Shown here piece after piece: positions 1 to 7,511 of a stretch of DNA of 9,138 nt. This stretch comes from Quisquiliibacterium sp. Lineage in GTDB: Bacteria > Pseudomonadota > Gammaproteobacteria > Burkholderiales > Burkholderiaceae_E. Positions within the stretch are counted from its first letter, which is position 1, and each line of letters starts with the position of its first letter. A program made the translations under genes and the position numbers. The stretch is taken from NCBI GenBank assembly GCA_030830765.1, contig JAURMJ010000303.1, positions 1-9,138 of the forward strand, read 5' to 3'. Below the pieces are notes generated by a model. The model saw nothing but the letters and a program-made list of their open reading frames with translations, did no database searches and had not been told where the DNA came from.

Positions 1-27
1 GAGGGCGGTGAGGTCGATTTCGATGAT
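1..27 (-). CDS. Probable start of LivF-like ABC ATPase (partial, runs off left edge)
   Basis: After the livG stop codon the same minus-strand reading frame continues as IIEIDLTAL. This resembles the first strand of a LivF-type ATPase (typically M-hydrophobic-E-hydrophobic-x-x-L). A LivF partner is what family gene order predicts directly after livG. Only nine codons are visible. No ATG, GTG or TTG lies in this frame between the stop and the window edge; the first codons are ATC ATC. The start is therefore either a rare AUC codon or is not resolved. The other two frames give no ABC-like sequence. The call rests mainly on gene order. Confidence 0.35.
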
Positions 28-741
28 TCAGTCGCCAAGGTAGGCCTCGATCACTTGCTGGTTGCTGCGGATATCCTCGACCCCGCCGCTTGCGATAACC
101 TGGCCCTGATTCATTGCGATCAGGGTGTTCGACAGTCGATAAATCGAGGTCAGATCATGACTGATCAGTAAGACGGTTTTGCCATTTTCACGCATCGACT
201 CGATCTGCTCGATCATAAATCGGCACAGCTGCGGATGGACTCCGGCGAAAGGTTCATCGAGCATGACGACCTTGGGGTCTGGCATCAGCATCCGGGCCAT
301 TTCGAGTAGCTTTTGCTGTCCACCCGACAGCTCATCGGCATGATTGTGTCGCAGGTCGATCAACCGCATTTGTTCCAGCACAGCCTCTGCCTGCTCGAGC
401 AGTTGCCGCTCAGGCACATTGCGGTCAAGGACCGGCACCAGCAGATTGTCGATCAGGGTCATCCGACCGAATACCCGTGGAATCTGGAATGTCCTGCCGA
501 CGCCCTGATGTGCAATTTCGTGCGGACTGCGGCCGCTGACGTTTACACCGGCGACTCGGATTTCACCCGCATCAGGCCGGTAGATGCCGCAGATGCAGTT
601 CATCAGCGTCGTCTTGCCGGCTCCGTTTACACCAATGATGCCCAGAACCTGTCCGGGTTGGGCGGAGAACCCGACGCCATCCAGCGCAGTCAGACCGCCA
701 AAACGTTTGACAAGTCCATTGACTTCAATAGCGCCGCTCAT
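28..741 (-). CDS. livG: LivG-like branched-chain amino acid-type ABC transporter ATP-binding protein
   Basis: This 237-residue cytoplasmic ATPase would power the LivH/LivM-like permease pair by binding and hydrolysing ATP. Its ABC motifs appear in the usual order: Walker A GVNGAGKT (37-44), Q-loop Gln86, signature LSGGQQK (138-144), Walker B VVMLDEP (158-164) and switch His195. The length and the GRTFQIPRVF stretch fit the LivG branch of HAAT-family ATPases. The ATG at 741 overlaps the permease stop codon as ATGA, a sign of translational coupling, so I chose it. The open frame continues far upstream, but that part is antisense-like and overlaps the permease. A second in-frame ATG at 756 would give five more residues. 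The ATPase assignment is firm. The transported substrate is not known; Liv-type systems also carry amides, urea and aromatic or dicarboxylic compounds. Confidence 0.93.
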   Translation of the reverse strand: MSGAIEVNGLVKRFGGLTALDGVGFSAQPGQVLGIIGVNGAGKTTLMNCICGIYRPDAGEIRVAGVNVSGRSPHEIAHQGVGRTFQIPRVFGRMTLIDNLLVPVLDRNVPERQLLEQAEAVLEQMRLIDLRHNHADELSGGQQKLLEMARMLMPDPKVVMLDEPFAGVHPQLCRFMIEQIESMRENGKTVLLISHDLTSIYRLSNTLIAMNQGQVIASGGVEDIRSNQQVIEAYLGD

Positions 742-1619
742 CGCATCGCCCGCCATCCGAACAAACCCGTGGGTCGAAGCAGGATCGTACCGACCAAAAT
801 CCCAAATCCGACGATCTGTGCGAGGGCCTGCGGTAGAAATACGGATGCCATCTGCTCTGCAACGCCGTAAAAGATACCGGCGATCAGTGCACCGACCGGA
901 TTGCCAAGCCCACCGAGTACGATCACGATAAACCCGATGATTGAATATTCTGCGCCAGAGAACGGATTGAAGGCGGGGAATACCAGTGCGATGAGAACAC
1001 CTGTCAGACCGGCGATACCGCAAGCAATTGCAAATGCAAGCGCGGACAGCCGGATGATGTTGACGCCGATGATCTGGGTTGCTTCGCGATTCATCTGAGC
1101 GGCGCGCAAAGCTTTGCCGGGCAGCGTGCGGTACAGGAACCATCCCATCGCTGCCGTGATGAGCACCGTGACGCCCAGCGCATAAATTCTGGCGGTTGAA
1201 ACGTACACCTGACCAATTGCCACTGAGACCGGTTTGAACTCGTAATCGATCGAACGGGAGTCGGCACCGAAGCTCAATAACATCGCTGCAGAGAGTGTGA
1301 TCGACAGACCGTACATCAGCAGAAAGGACATGGTTTCTGGATCATCGCTTCGGGACAGGCGGGGAATCAGCAGGTAGTAAGCGAACCAGCCGAACAGAAA
1401 GAAACCGACTGCTGCAATTGGAGCACTGGCCAGCGGCGGCAGACCCGTGGATGAGAAAAGCACATAGGCGACGAAAGACCCGCCGATGACGAGTTCGCCA
1501 TGGGCGAAATTCACGATGCGCAGAACTCCATACAGCAGCGAAAGACTCAGTCCGAGCATGGCGTAGATTGCGCCAACAATCAGACCGTTGATCAAGCCGT
1601 TCAGAACGAGGATCGACAT
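738..1619 (-). CDS. livH: LivH-like ABC transporter permease
   Basis: This is a 293-residue, very hydrophobic inner-membrane permease with about eight predicted membrane segments. The N-terminal stretch NGLINGLIVGAIYAMLGLSL, followed by RIVNFAHGELVIGG (34-47), is the hallmark of the LivH/BPD_transp_2 family. The loop GKALRAAQMNREATQIIGVN (168-187) matches the cytoplasmic segment that contacts the ATPase, and GGLGNPVGALIAG (236-248) is a second family motif. I chose the ATG at 1619 because TGAGGT, made partly from the preceding gene's stop codon, provides a Shine-Dalgarno five bases upstream. An upstream in-frame start at 1676 would lie inside livM and add 19 polar residues unlike the family. 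It follows livM by 7 nt and overlaps livG by 4 nt, so the three are surely cotranscribed. Confidence 0.93.
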   Translation of the reverse strand: MSILVLNGLINGLIVGAIYAMLGLSLSLLYGVLRIVNFAHGELVIGGSFVAYVLFSSTGLPPLASAPIAAVGFFLFGWFAYYLLIPRLSRSDDPETMSFLLMYGLSITLSAAMLLSFGADSRSIDYEFKPVSVAIGQVYVSTARIYALGVTVLITAAMGWFLYRTLPGKALRAAQMNREATQIIGVNIIRLSALAFAIACGIAGLTGVLIALVFPAFNPFSGAEYSIIGFIVIVLGGLGNPVGALIAGIFYGVAEQMASVFLPQALAQIVGFGILVGTILLRPTGLFGWRAMR

Positions 1620-1626
1620 TCGGACC

Positions 1627-2604
1627 TCATGGGATGAATCGGCGCCATTGCGGACGGGCGCGCAGGATGCTGCCAACGATTCCTCGCGGCAGAAAAAGTA
1701 CCAGCATCATCGTTGCGATGCCAAGGATCAGCAGATTGACCAGCGGAAACCTGCGCCACACGAGCTCATCGAGCCAGGACATCACAATCGCTCCCACGAC
1801 GGGGCCAGTCACGGTACCAAGGCCCCCGGCGACCGCGTAAATGACCGTCTTGGCGGTGATCAGCGTATTGAATGCAGTTTCAGTGTCAACGATGTTTGTG
1901 TACCAGGCCTCGACCCCACCACAGAGCCCCGGGAAAAATGCGGCGATCATCCACCCCTTGAGCCTGACCCATCCGACATTGATGCCCATCATGTCAGCAG
2001 CCTCGGCATCATCGCGTACTGCCCTCAGGGCCTTTCCAAGCCGGGACCGAGACAGCCAGAGAATTGTGCCCAACGCCAGAAGCATGACGATCATCATCAG
2101 ATAGAACGCCTGAAGCGGCTCGGCACGGCTTCCAAGCTGCAGGCCGAAGCTGCCTCCGGTGAGTTCCTCCGGCAAGTTCGAGATTGTCAATCGACAGATT
2201 CCGGCCAGAGCAAGGCTGACGATTGCAAAATAGATTCCAGACAGCCGCAGCGTGGGCGCGAACAGCAGGCTGAGCAACACGCCCGCAAGACCTGAAGCCG
2301 GTAATGCGAGGGCAATGGAGAGACCAACCTTCTTGACAAGAATGGCAGTTGTGAACGCACCCACTCCGTAAAAGGCGACGAAACCGAAGGGCATGTATCC
2401 GGAAAATCCGGACGATACATTGAAGGCTGAAGCCATCGTGATCCACAGCATCATGTAGAAGTGGAAAGCGATGTTCAGGCCGAGAACCGGCACCAGAAGG
2501 AAGTAGCCGGTTACGCTGATCCCGAGGAGCCAGGCAAAGCGACGGAAAATCCGGTCTGCGTGTTCCCGGTCGAGCGTGTTCGAAGTTCCGCTGGAGTGCA
2601 TCAT
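1627..2604 (-). CDS. livM: LivM-like ABC transporter permease
   Basis: This is the second membrane subunit of the importer, 325 residues from the chosen ATG, with a polar N-terminal tail of about 25 residues and then multiple membrane segments. Family marks are NVSSGFSGYMPFGFVAFYGVGA (about residues 62-83), LSGIYFAIVSLAL (121-133), the ATPase-contact loop LGKALRAVRDDAEAADMMGI (189-208) and AGGLGTVTGPVVGA (259-272). Together with LivH it should form the transmembrane channel. The start is uncertain. ATG codons stand at 2604 and 2601, preceded by a weak AGG nine bases upstream. A TTG at 2640 would lengthen the protein by 12 residues but has no visible ribosome site. The gene lies 66 nt after the amidase stop with no terminator between them, so it is probably read from the same transcript. 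Confidence 0.92.
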   Translation of the reverse strand: MMHSSGTSNTLDREHADRIFRRFAWLLGISVTGYFLLVPVLGLNIAFHFYMMLWITMASAFNVSSGFSGYMPFGFVAFYGVGAFTTAILVKKVGLSIALALPASGLAGVLLSLLFAPTLRLSGIYFAIVSLALAGICRLTISNLPEELTGGSFGLQLGSRAEPLQAFYLMMIVMLLALGTILWLSRSRLGKALRAVRDDAEAADMMGINVGWVRLKGWMIAAFFPGLCGGVEAWYTNIVDTETAFNTLITAKTVIYAVAGGLGTVTGPVVGAIVMSWLDELVWRRFPLVNLLILGIATMMLVLFLPRGIVGSILRARPQWRRFIP

Positions 2605-2670
2605 CGTGGCGAGCCTATCGGGACTGACATGCCAAGCCAAGGCAACCGATCATTCTGGTCGAAGAGCATT

Positions 2671-4074
2671 TCATTCGAGTCCCAATGCACCGAGGTTCGG
2701 ATGCTGGGTATGGTGGGTGGTCACACTTTCGTAAGCCTGTCCGATAGAGAGCACCGTATGCTCGTCAAAAGGCTTGCCGACCAGTTGAATGCTCACCGGG
2801 AGTCCCCCGACGAGTCCCGCCGGCTGTGACAGACCACACAGCCCCAAGTAATTGGCCGGTCGTGTCAGATAGCCCGGTATTGGCGAGGCTTCGTCGACGT
2901 CGGCAATCGCAATCGCCGGGATCGCCGAAGACGGCAGCAGAATCGCCTCATAGTCTGCGAACCATGCGGCGAACTCTGCCCGGCGCTGCGCCATGGTGCG
3001 CAGGACTTGGGCATATTCGCCCGGTTCAAAACGAGTGGCAGCAAGTATCCGCTCACGTACAGCCGGGCCCAGTCGGGCTTTTGGATCGTGAACGTAGTCA
3101 CTGTGCAGGGTGTAGCACTCCGAAGCAATGATTCGGCCAGCGGGAACTGAAAGCTCGAAGTACCAGTCGGGCAGCTTCACAGGAATCAGATGGGCTCCGA
3201 GAGACTCCAAGGTGCGAGCCGCTGACTGCCAAGCGTCCAGAATGCCGGGGTCCGTGAACGGCGGTAACTGAGTCGCATCGGGCAGCGCGATCCGCATTCC
3301 GCGGATGGCTCGGGGATCACGAGCGAAGCGCTCAACAGGCTGCGACAAGGTGGTCGGGTCGCGCGGGTCCGGCGCTGCAAGTGCATCGAGCACCAGCGCG
3401 CAGTCGCTCACGCTGCGTCCCATGGGGCCGATGGTGTCCAGCGTCCAGCTCAATAGCCCGGTGCCATGCAGACTGATACGTCCATGCGTGACCTTCAACC
3501 CGGTCAGGCCGTTGAACGCACTGGGAATCCTGACTGAGCCACCTGTGTCGCTGCCGATCCCGACTGGCGCGAGGCCTGCCGCAACTGCGACGCCGGTTCC
3601 GCTGGATGACCCCCCGGGGACCCTGTGCACTTTGAGGTCCCAAGGGTTGTGCGGCGTACCCATCAGCGGATTGGTGCCCCATCCACCGAATGCAAATTCA
3701 GTCATGTGTGTCTGGCCGAGCGGCACCATTCCGGCGGCCAGCAGGCGCTCGACCGTGGCGGCTGTTTCGGTCGCTACTCTCGATTCGTAATGGCGCGAAC
3801 CCAGTGTGCAGATCCGTCCGTCGATATCGAGAAGATCCTTCAGGGCGACCGGAATCCCGTGCAAGACACCCAGAGGCATGCCGGATGACCTGGCCTGGTC
3901 AGCCGCTCGCGCAAGCGATAGAGCCTCCTCTTGGTAGACGTCTACGAATGCATGCAAGGTCGGATCAGCTTTTTCGATCCGTGACAAAAAGACCTGTGCC
4001 AGTTCTTCAGAGGAGATCTTCCGGTCTCGAAGGAGTCCGGCCAGTTCGGTTAGCGTGCACCATGCGACGTTCAT
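2671..4074 (-). CDS. Amidase signature family hydrolase
   Basis: This 467-residue soluble enzyme should hydrolyse a carboxamide to an acid and an amine or ammonia. The Ser-cisSer-Lys triad is intact: Lys79 in GIPVALKDLLD, cis-Ser156 in PGGSSSGTG, and nucleophile Ser180 in GSDTGGSVRIPSAFNG. The Gly/Ser-rich core, a C-terminal QPAGLVGGLPVSIQLVGKPF segment and the length are typical of stand-alone amidases related to GatA. No GatB or GatC partner lies nearby, which argues against a role in tRNA amidation. There is no signal peptide, so it should act in the cytoplasm. It sits between a CoA ligase (31 nt upstream) and the importer permeases (66 nt downstream), suggesting it acts on an imported compound. 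The ATG at 4074 has only a weak GGGG ribosome site. Substrate specificity cannot be read from the sequence. Malonamidase, acylamidase or allophanate-type activities are all possible. Confidence 0.93.
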   Translation of the reverse strand: MNVAWCTLTELAGLLRDRKISSEELAQVFLSRIEKADPTLHAFVDVYQEEALSLARAADQARSSGMPLGVLHGIPVALKDLLDIDGRICTLGSRHYESRVATETAATVERLLAAGMVPLGQTHMTEFAFGGWGTNPLMGTPHNPWDLKVHRVPGGSSSGTGVAVAAGLAPVGIGSDTGGSVRIPSAFNGLTGLKVTHGRISLHGTGLLSWTLDTIGPMGRSVSDCALVLDALAAPDPRDPTTLSQPVERFARDPRAIRGMRIALPDATQLPPFTDPGILDAWQSAARTLESLGAHLIPVKLPDWYFELSVPAGRIIASECYTLHSDYVHDPKARLGPAVRERILAATRFEPGEYAQVLRTMAQRRAEFAAWFADYEAILLPSSAIPAIAIADVDEASPIPGYLTRPANYLGLCGLSQPAGLVGGLPVSIQLVGKPFDEHTVLSIGQAYESVTTHHTQHPNLGALGLE

Positions 4075-4105
4075 CTGACTAATCCCCGGTTAATTTCAGT
4101 GGTCG

Positions 4106-5692
4106 TTACTGCGACACCTGCCGCTCAAGCAGCTCTCGCAACTGGTTCTTTGCAATCTTCTCAAGAGTCGAACGCGGCAGTTCATCGACAACGCGAATCT
4201 CTTGAGGTCGTTTGAAGTCGGCCAGTGCTGCAGTGCATTGCTGGTCGATCGCTGCGATCAGGGCCTGCCTTGCTTCCGGGTCAATGACAGCGCAGCGTAC
4301 GAAGGCAACCGGAACTTCATCGAGCATTGCATGTTTCTTGCCGACCACGGCCACTTCGATGACGCCAGGCACCTGCATGACAATGGATTCGATCTCGGAA
4401 GCTGCGACGTTCTCGCCGCCGACCTTAAGCATGTCCTTGCTGCGGTCTGCAAAAAACAACCAGCCCGTTTCGCCAAGGCGCACCCGGTCTCCCGTGATGA
4501 ACCAGCCGTTCTCGTCGAAGGAGTCTGCGGTCGCTTGCGGGTTGTTCAAGTACTCGGCAAACAGCGATAGTCCACGAATGCCGCGGATCTTCAGTTCGCC
4601 GGTTTCACCGGGTTCGGCTTCCCGGCCGTCAACCTCAATGCGGATCTCATACTCCGGCGCGGGCAGGCCGCAGGACATCGGTTCATTGGGTAGCTGCGGG
4701 TTGCCGACAATGCCCTGCGTGATGGTCTCGGTCATGCCCCACCAGCCAAGGGTCTTGATGCCGAAGGTCTTGTCGTAGGGCGGCGAGCAGACGGCGCTGC
4801 CCCAGAGCCGGTAGGTATGACGCGGCACCTCGCGGTCGATCAGCGCGCGGGCGTGAAACGGCACCATCGACGTCCAGGTGCAGCCTTCTTCGATGGAGAC
4901 CGGCCAGAATCGGCTCGCGGAAAAGCGCGGCTGCACGACCGCTGTGGCCCCTGCCCACAACGCGGCCAGCATCGAATAAGCCTGGGCATTGGTGTGGAAC
5001 AGCGGCAGCGTGACCAGGTGGACATCCTGAGGCATCAGCCCTTCATGGATCGCATTGATCCTGGCGCCCCAGAGCGCATTGGCATGCGTCCACAGCACGC
5101 CCTTGGGGCGTGAGGTCGTGCCTGAGGTGTATTGGATGCTGAACGGAGCCAGTGGATCAGAGGCGCGCCCGGGCAGCTGTGACGGGTCGGCATCGATGGC
5201 ATCGAATGAGTCGATTGCCGACGGCCTGGATGAGCCAGCGTCATCGCCATTGTCGGTCTGCGTGACAGCCAGCCAGCGCAAACCCGGGCAGGACGCACTG
5301 ACCAGTTCGGCGAAGCGCGGCTGCGTGATGCCGGCAACGACCTGGGCATGGTCGGCGAAGTAATTGAGTTCCTGCGCTGTGGATCGGGCATTGGTGGTCA
5401 CCGCCACCGCTCCCAGCCAGGCGCAACCGAACCAGGAGAAAACCGCCTCCGGACAGTTGTCCAGATGGACCAGCACCCGGTCGCCGGCTTTTACGCCCCG
5501 CGCGTGCAGTCCGGCTGCAAAACGCGCGATCCGCTCGGCGAATTGTGCGTAAGTCCAAACCTGCCGAGGCCCGTTGAACGGACGCCAGACAAGGTACGGG
5601 TGATCGCCACGCACACTGGCCTGAGCCTCGATCAATGTGCGGATGTCCTGACCGGCGAAAGGCTGCAGATGGCGCGACGCAGTGCGGTTCAT
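4106..5692 (-). CDS. AMP-forming acyl-CoA ligase, CaiC-like
   Basis: This 528-residue member of the ANL adenylating superfamily should activate a carboxylic acid with ATP and join it to coenzyme A. Motifs in order are the phosphate loop YTSGTTSRPKG (188-198), GMTET (319-323), GELKIRG (365-371), TGD (400-402), the hinge region DRSKDMLKVGGENV (416-429) and the catalytic C-terminal lysine Lys512 in STLEKI. The stretch VHLDNCPEAVFSWFG near residue 75 and the SGTTSRPKGV spelling recall E. coli CaiC (crotonobetaine/carnitine-CoA ligase), so a small or branched acyl substrate seems likelier than a long-chain fatty acid. The usual SGK near the C-terminal lysine is replaced by LEK, which keeps the lysine. 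The ATG at 5692 lacks a clear ribosome site and directly abuts a 7-codon frame. The next gene, the amidase, could supply its acid. Confidence 0.92.
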   Translation of the reverse strand: MNRTASRHLQPFAGQDIRTLIEAQASVRGDHPYLVWRPFNGPRQVWTYAQFAERIARFAAGLHARGVKAGDRVLVHLDNCPEAVFSWFGCAWLGAVAVTTNARSTAQELNYFADHAQVVAGITQPRFAELVSASCPGLRWLAVTQTDNGDDAGSSRPSAIDSFDAIDADPSQLPGRASDPLAPFSIQYTSGTTSRPKGVLWTHANALWGARINAIHEGLMPQDVHLVTLPLFHTNAQAYSMLAALWAGATAVVQPRFSASRFWPVSIEEGCTWTSMVPFHARALIDREVPRHTYRLWGSAVCSPPYDKTFGIKTLGWWGMTETITQGIVGNPQLPNEPMSCGLPAPEYEIRIEVDGREAEPGETGELKIRGIRGLSLFAEYLNNPQATADSFDENGWFITGDRVRLGETGWLFFADRSKDMLKVGGENVAASEIESIVMQVPGVIEVAVVGKKHAMLDEVPVAFVRCAVIDPEARQALIAAIDQQCTAALADFKRPQEIRVVDELPRSTLEKIAKNQLRELLERQVSQ

Positions 5693-5879
5693 TCAGCGGG
5701 ACTCGATCTGGCTCATGTGGTGCAGTTTAAACGTCGTGCCTGCTTCTGAAAGCGCAGTTTTTCACTATGCGAGCGCGATGCTTTGAGATAGCCATTCATG
5801 CAGGTTATTCGCCCAGGCACGACTGGCTGGTCCACGACGATCGTAAGACCATCGATTCAGATCATTCGGGATGAGCGGT
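5693..5879 (-). other. 187-nt gap between carboxyl transferase and CoA ligase
   Basis: This gap is larger than the others in the minus-strand block. I see no clear terminator hairpin with a T-run and no well-spaced sigma70 promoter. It contains an 8-base palindrome GTTTAAAC at 5725-5732. It also contains a minimal frame on the minus strand (5693-5716) reading MSQIESR, whose TGA stop directly precedes the ligase ATG. The gap might hold a second promoter for the downstream genes, but no element can be assigned. Confidence 0.4.
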
Positions 5880-7424
5880 TCAGCAGCGATAGCCTCCACC
5901 GGTGCCTGGGCGCCGCAATGGCGCTGCCAGATGCGCAAAGTCACACAGGTGTTTGCGGGTCTCGCGCGGGTCGATGAGTTCCTCGATGCCAAAGGCTTCG
6001 GCCGAGCGGATCGGCGATTGAAAGGTTTCCAGTCTGGCCTCGATTTCGGCCCGCTTGGCCGCAGGGTCGGGCGCAGCTTCAATGACGGCGCGGTAAGCCG
6101 CTTCCACGCCACCGGCGATCGGCAGAGATCCCCATTGTGCCGAGGGCCATGAATAGCGCATGAAAGAGCGCGAGCCGTTGCGTTGAGTCAGCGCTGCCAT
6201 GCCGAAGGCCTTGCGCACCATGATCGCGCACCAGGGCACGGTGCTGCGGCGCACTGCGGCCAGGGCCTGCGTGCCGAACCGCATGACACCGGATTCCTCG
6301 GCCTGCTTGCCGATCAGGAAACCCGGAATGTCGACAAAATGCACGACGGGCAACTGAAAGGTCTGGGCCAGATCGATCAGGCGGATGGCCTTGCGACAGG
6401 CGTCTGCGGTCCAGGCGCCTCCGTAGTGATAAGGGTCGCTGGCCAGGATGGCGACCGGCCAGCCGTCAAGCCGCGCCAGTCCGGTGATGACTGACTTGCC
6501 CCAGGCTCGGCCGATTTCGAAGAAGCTGTCTGAATCGAGCACTGACTGCAAAATTGTGCGCATCTTGTAGACCTTGCGGGCCTCGCGCGGCACGATGCTC
6601 AACAGGCTTTCGTCAGACCTGTCGGCCGGGTCCGAACTGGGTGTGCGTGGCGGTGCCTCGTGCACCGAGGCTGGCAGGTAGGACAGGAATCGACGTGCGC
6701 GTGCAAAGGCTTCAGCCTCACTCTCGACTTCATCATCGATGGTGCCGTTCTTTGCATGAATCGAGCTTCCGCCCAATTCCTCCTTGGTCAGCACCTGGCC
6801 GGTTCGGGCGACCACCGGCGGGCCGGCCGCGAATAGCTGGGAGCTGCCGCGCACCATCAGCGAGTAGTGGCTGCCGCAGACCCGGGCCGCGCCCATGCCG
6901 GCGACCGAGCCCAGGCCCAGCGCAACGACCGGGACCTCGTCGAGGGCTGCAACCATGTCAGTGAAATGGATGGCCTCGGGTAACGGCGTCCGCCCGCTGG
7001 TCTCCAGATGCTTGACCGAGCCGCCGCCGCCGGTGCCGTCGACCAGACGCACGAGCGGAATGCGCCAGTTGGCGGCAGTGACCTCCGCAAACGTGAATTT
7101 GTTCCGCAGTCCGCCATCGTTCGCGCCGCCCCGGACCGTGAAATCGTCGCCGGTCACGAACACAGGGCGAGCATCGATGCGAGCATGGCCACAGACCACA
7201 TTGGCTGGGGTCATGCCGGTCAGCTGGCCGTTCTCGTCGTATTCGGGAAAACCGGCAATCGAGCCGATTTCCTGGAAGCTTCCCGGGTCGACCAGCCCGT
7301 CAAGGCGTTCGCGGACGGTCAGTTTCCCGGCCGCGCGGTGGCGAGCGACCTTGTCCGCCCCGCCGAGCTCCTTGGCAAGTTGTCGGCGTCGCTGCAGATC
7401 ATCAAGTTCCGGTTGCCAGCTCAC
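5880..7424 (-). CDS. Acyl-CoA carboxylase carboxyl transferase (beta) subunit
   Basis: This 514-residue carboxyl transferase should move CO2 from carboxybiotin to an acyl-CoA, as in propionyl-, acetyl- or methylcrotonyl-CoA carboxylases. The N-terminal [22 protein letters not shown] (about residues 29-50) is the family entry motif. Each crotonase-like half carries its landmarks: [13 protein letters not shown] and [19 protein letters not shown] in the first, then [20 protein letters not shown] (364-383) and RKAFGMAAL in the second. The C-terminal [20 protein letters not shown] is typical. GTG codons stand at 7430 and 7424. I chose 7424 because the AAGGGAG site lies five bases before it, whereas a start at 7430 would overlap that site. 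No biotin carboxylase or biotin carrier gene is visible, so the partner must be encoded elsewhere. Methylmalonyl-CoA decarboxylase alpha or glutaconyl-CoA decarboxylase alpha share this fold and cannot be excluded. The gene is the first of the minus-strand block. Confidence 0.9.
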   Translation of the reverse strand: MSWQPELDDLQRRRQLAKELGGADKVARHRAAGKLTVRERLDGLVDPGSFQEIGSIAGFPEYDENGQLTGMTPANVVCGHARIDARPVFVTGDDFTVRGGANDGGLRNKFTFAEVTAANWRIPLVRLVDGTGGGGSVKHLETSGRTPLPEAIHFTDMVAALDEVPVVALGLGSVAGMGAARVCGSHYSLMVRGSSQLFAAGPPVVARTGQVLTKEELGGSSIHAKNGTIDDEVESEAEAFARARRFLSYLPASVHEAPPRTPSSDPADRSDESLLSIVPREARKVYKMRTILQSVLDSDSFFEIGRAWGKSVITGLARLDGWPVAILASDPYHYGGAWTADACRKAIRLIDLAQTFQLPVVHFVDIPGFLIGKQAEESGVMRFGTQALAAVRRSTVPWCAIMVRKAFGMAALTQRNGSRSFMRYSWPSAQWGSLPIAGGVEAAYRAVIEAAPDPAAKRAEIEARLETFQSPIRSAEAFGIEELIDPRETRKHLCDFAHLAAPLRRPGTGGGYRC

Positions 7425-7429
7425 GTGCA

Positions 7430-7436
7430 CTCCCTT
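7430..7436 (-). promoter_or_regulatory. Ribosome binding site of the carboxyl transferase
   Basis: On the minus strand AAGGGAG precedes the GTG at 7424 by five bases. It overlaps the alternative GTG at 7430, which would then have no usable spacing. The site therefore favours the shorter start. Confidence 0.55.
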
Positions 7437-7464
7437 CGCATGGTGGGGTCAGCCAATTCGGCAG

Positions 7465-7493
7465 TTTGTATTTCTCGCCTACACTTTACCCAA
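7465..7493 (-). promoter_or_regulatory. Candidate sigma70 promoter for the minus-strand operon
   Basis: On the minus strand, TTGGGT (7488-7493) and TACAAA (7465-7470) are separated by exactly 17 bases. They match the -35 and -10 consensus at three and four of six positions. The -10 element lies about 40 bases before the GTG start of the carboxyl transferase, a sensible leader length. An imperfect 11-base palindrome, GCCAATTCGGC at 7452-7462, covers the expected transcription start and could be an operator. The match is modest and only suggestive. Confidence 0.3.
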
Positions 7494-7497
7494 GCTG

Positions 7498-7504
7498 AAA
7501 GGAG
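7498..7504 (+). promoter_or_regulatory. Strong ribosome binding site of hyi
   Basis: AAAGGAG lies seven bases before the ATG at 7512. It fixes the start of the isomerase although the same frame stays open far upstream, antisense to the carboxyl transferase. Confidence 0.8.
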
Positions 7505-7511
7505 TCAGACG

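Noticed and set aside
742..1143. Upstream extension of the LivG frame giving a 371-residue protein
   Set aside because: The extra 134 residues are Arg/Ser-rich, lie within the permease gene and lack family similarity. The ATGA overlap start gives a normal LivG length.
2671..4074. Amidase as GatA of the tRNA amidotransferase
   Set aside because: It shares the fold, but no GatB or GatC is adjacent and the context is transport and acyl-CoA metabolism, so a stand-alone amidase is the better reading.
5765..6112. Minus-strand 115-codon frame running past the end of the carboxyl transferase
   Set aside because: Most of it overlaps the carboxyl transferase in another frame. The part beyond the stop resembles no family, and the carboxyl transferase already has a normal C-terminus, so neither a separate gene nor a frameshift is needed.
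6554..6964. Long plus-strand frames across the carboxyl transferase and ligase genes
   Set aside because: They are Arg/Pro/Ser-rich, antisense to well-supported genes, and have no recognisable domains or ribosome sites.
7008..7511. Long in-frame extension upstream of hyi on the plus strand
   Set aside because: It is antisense to the carboxyl transferase. The isomerase matches its family exactly from the ATG at 7512, which has a strong ribosome site, so the extension is a high-GC shadow.
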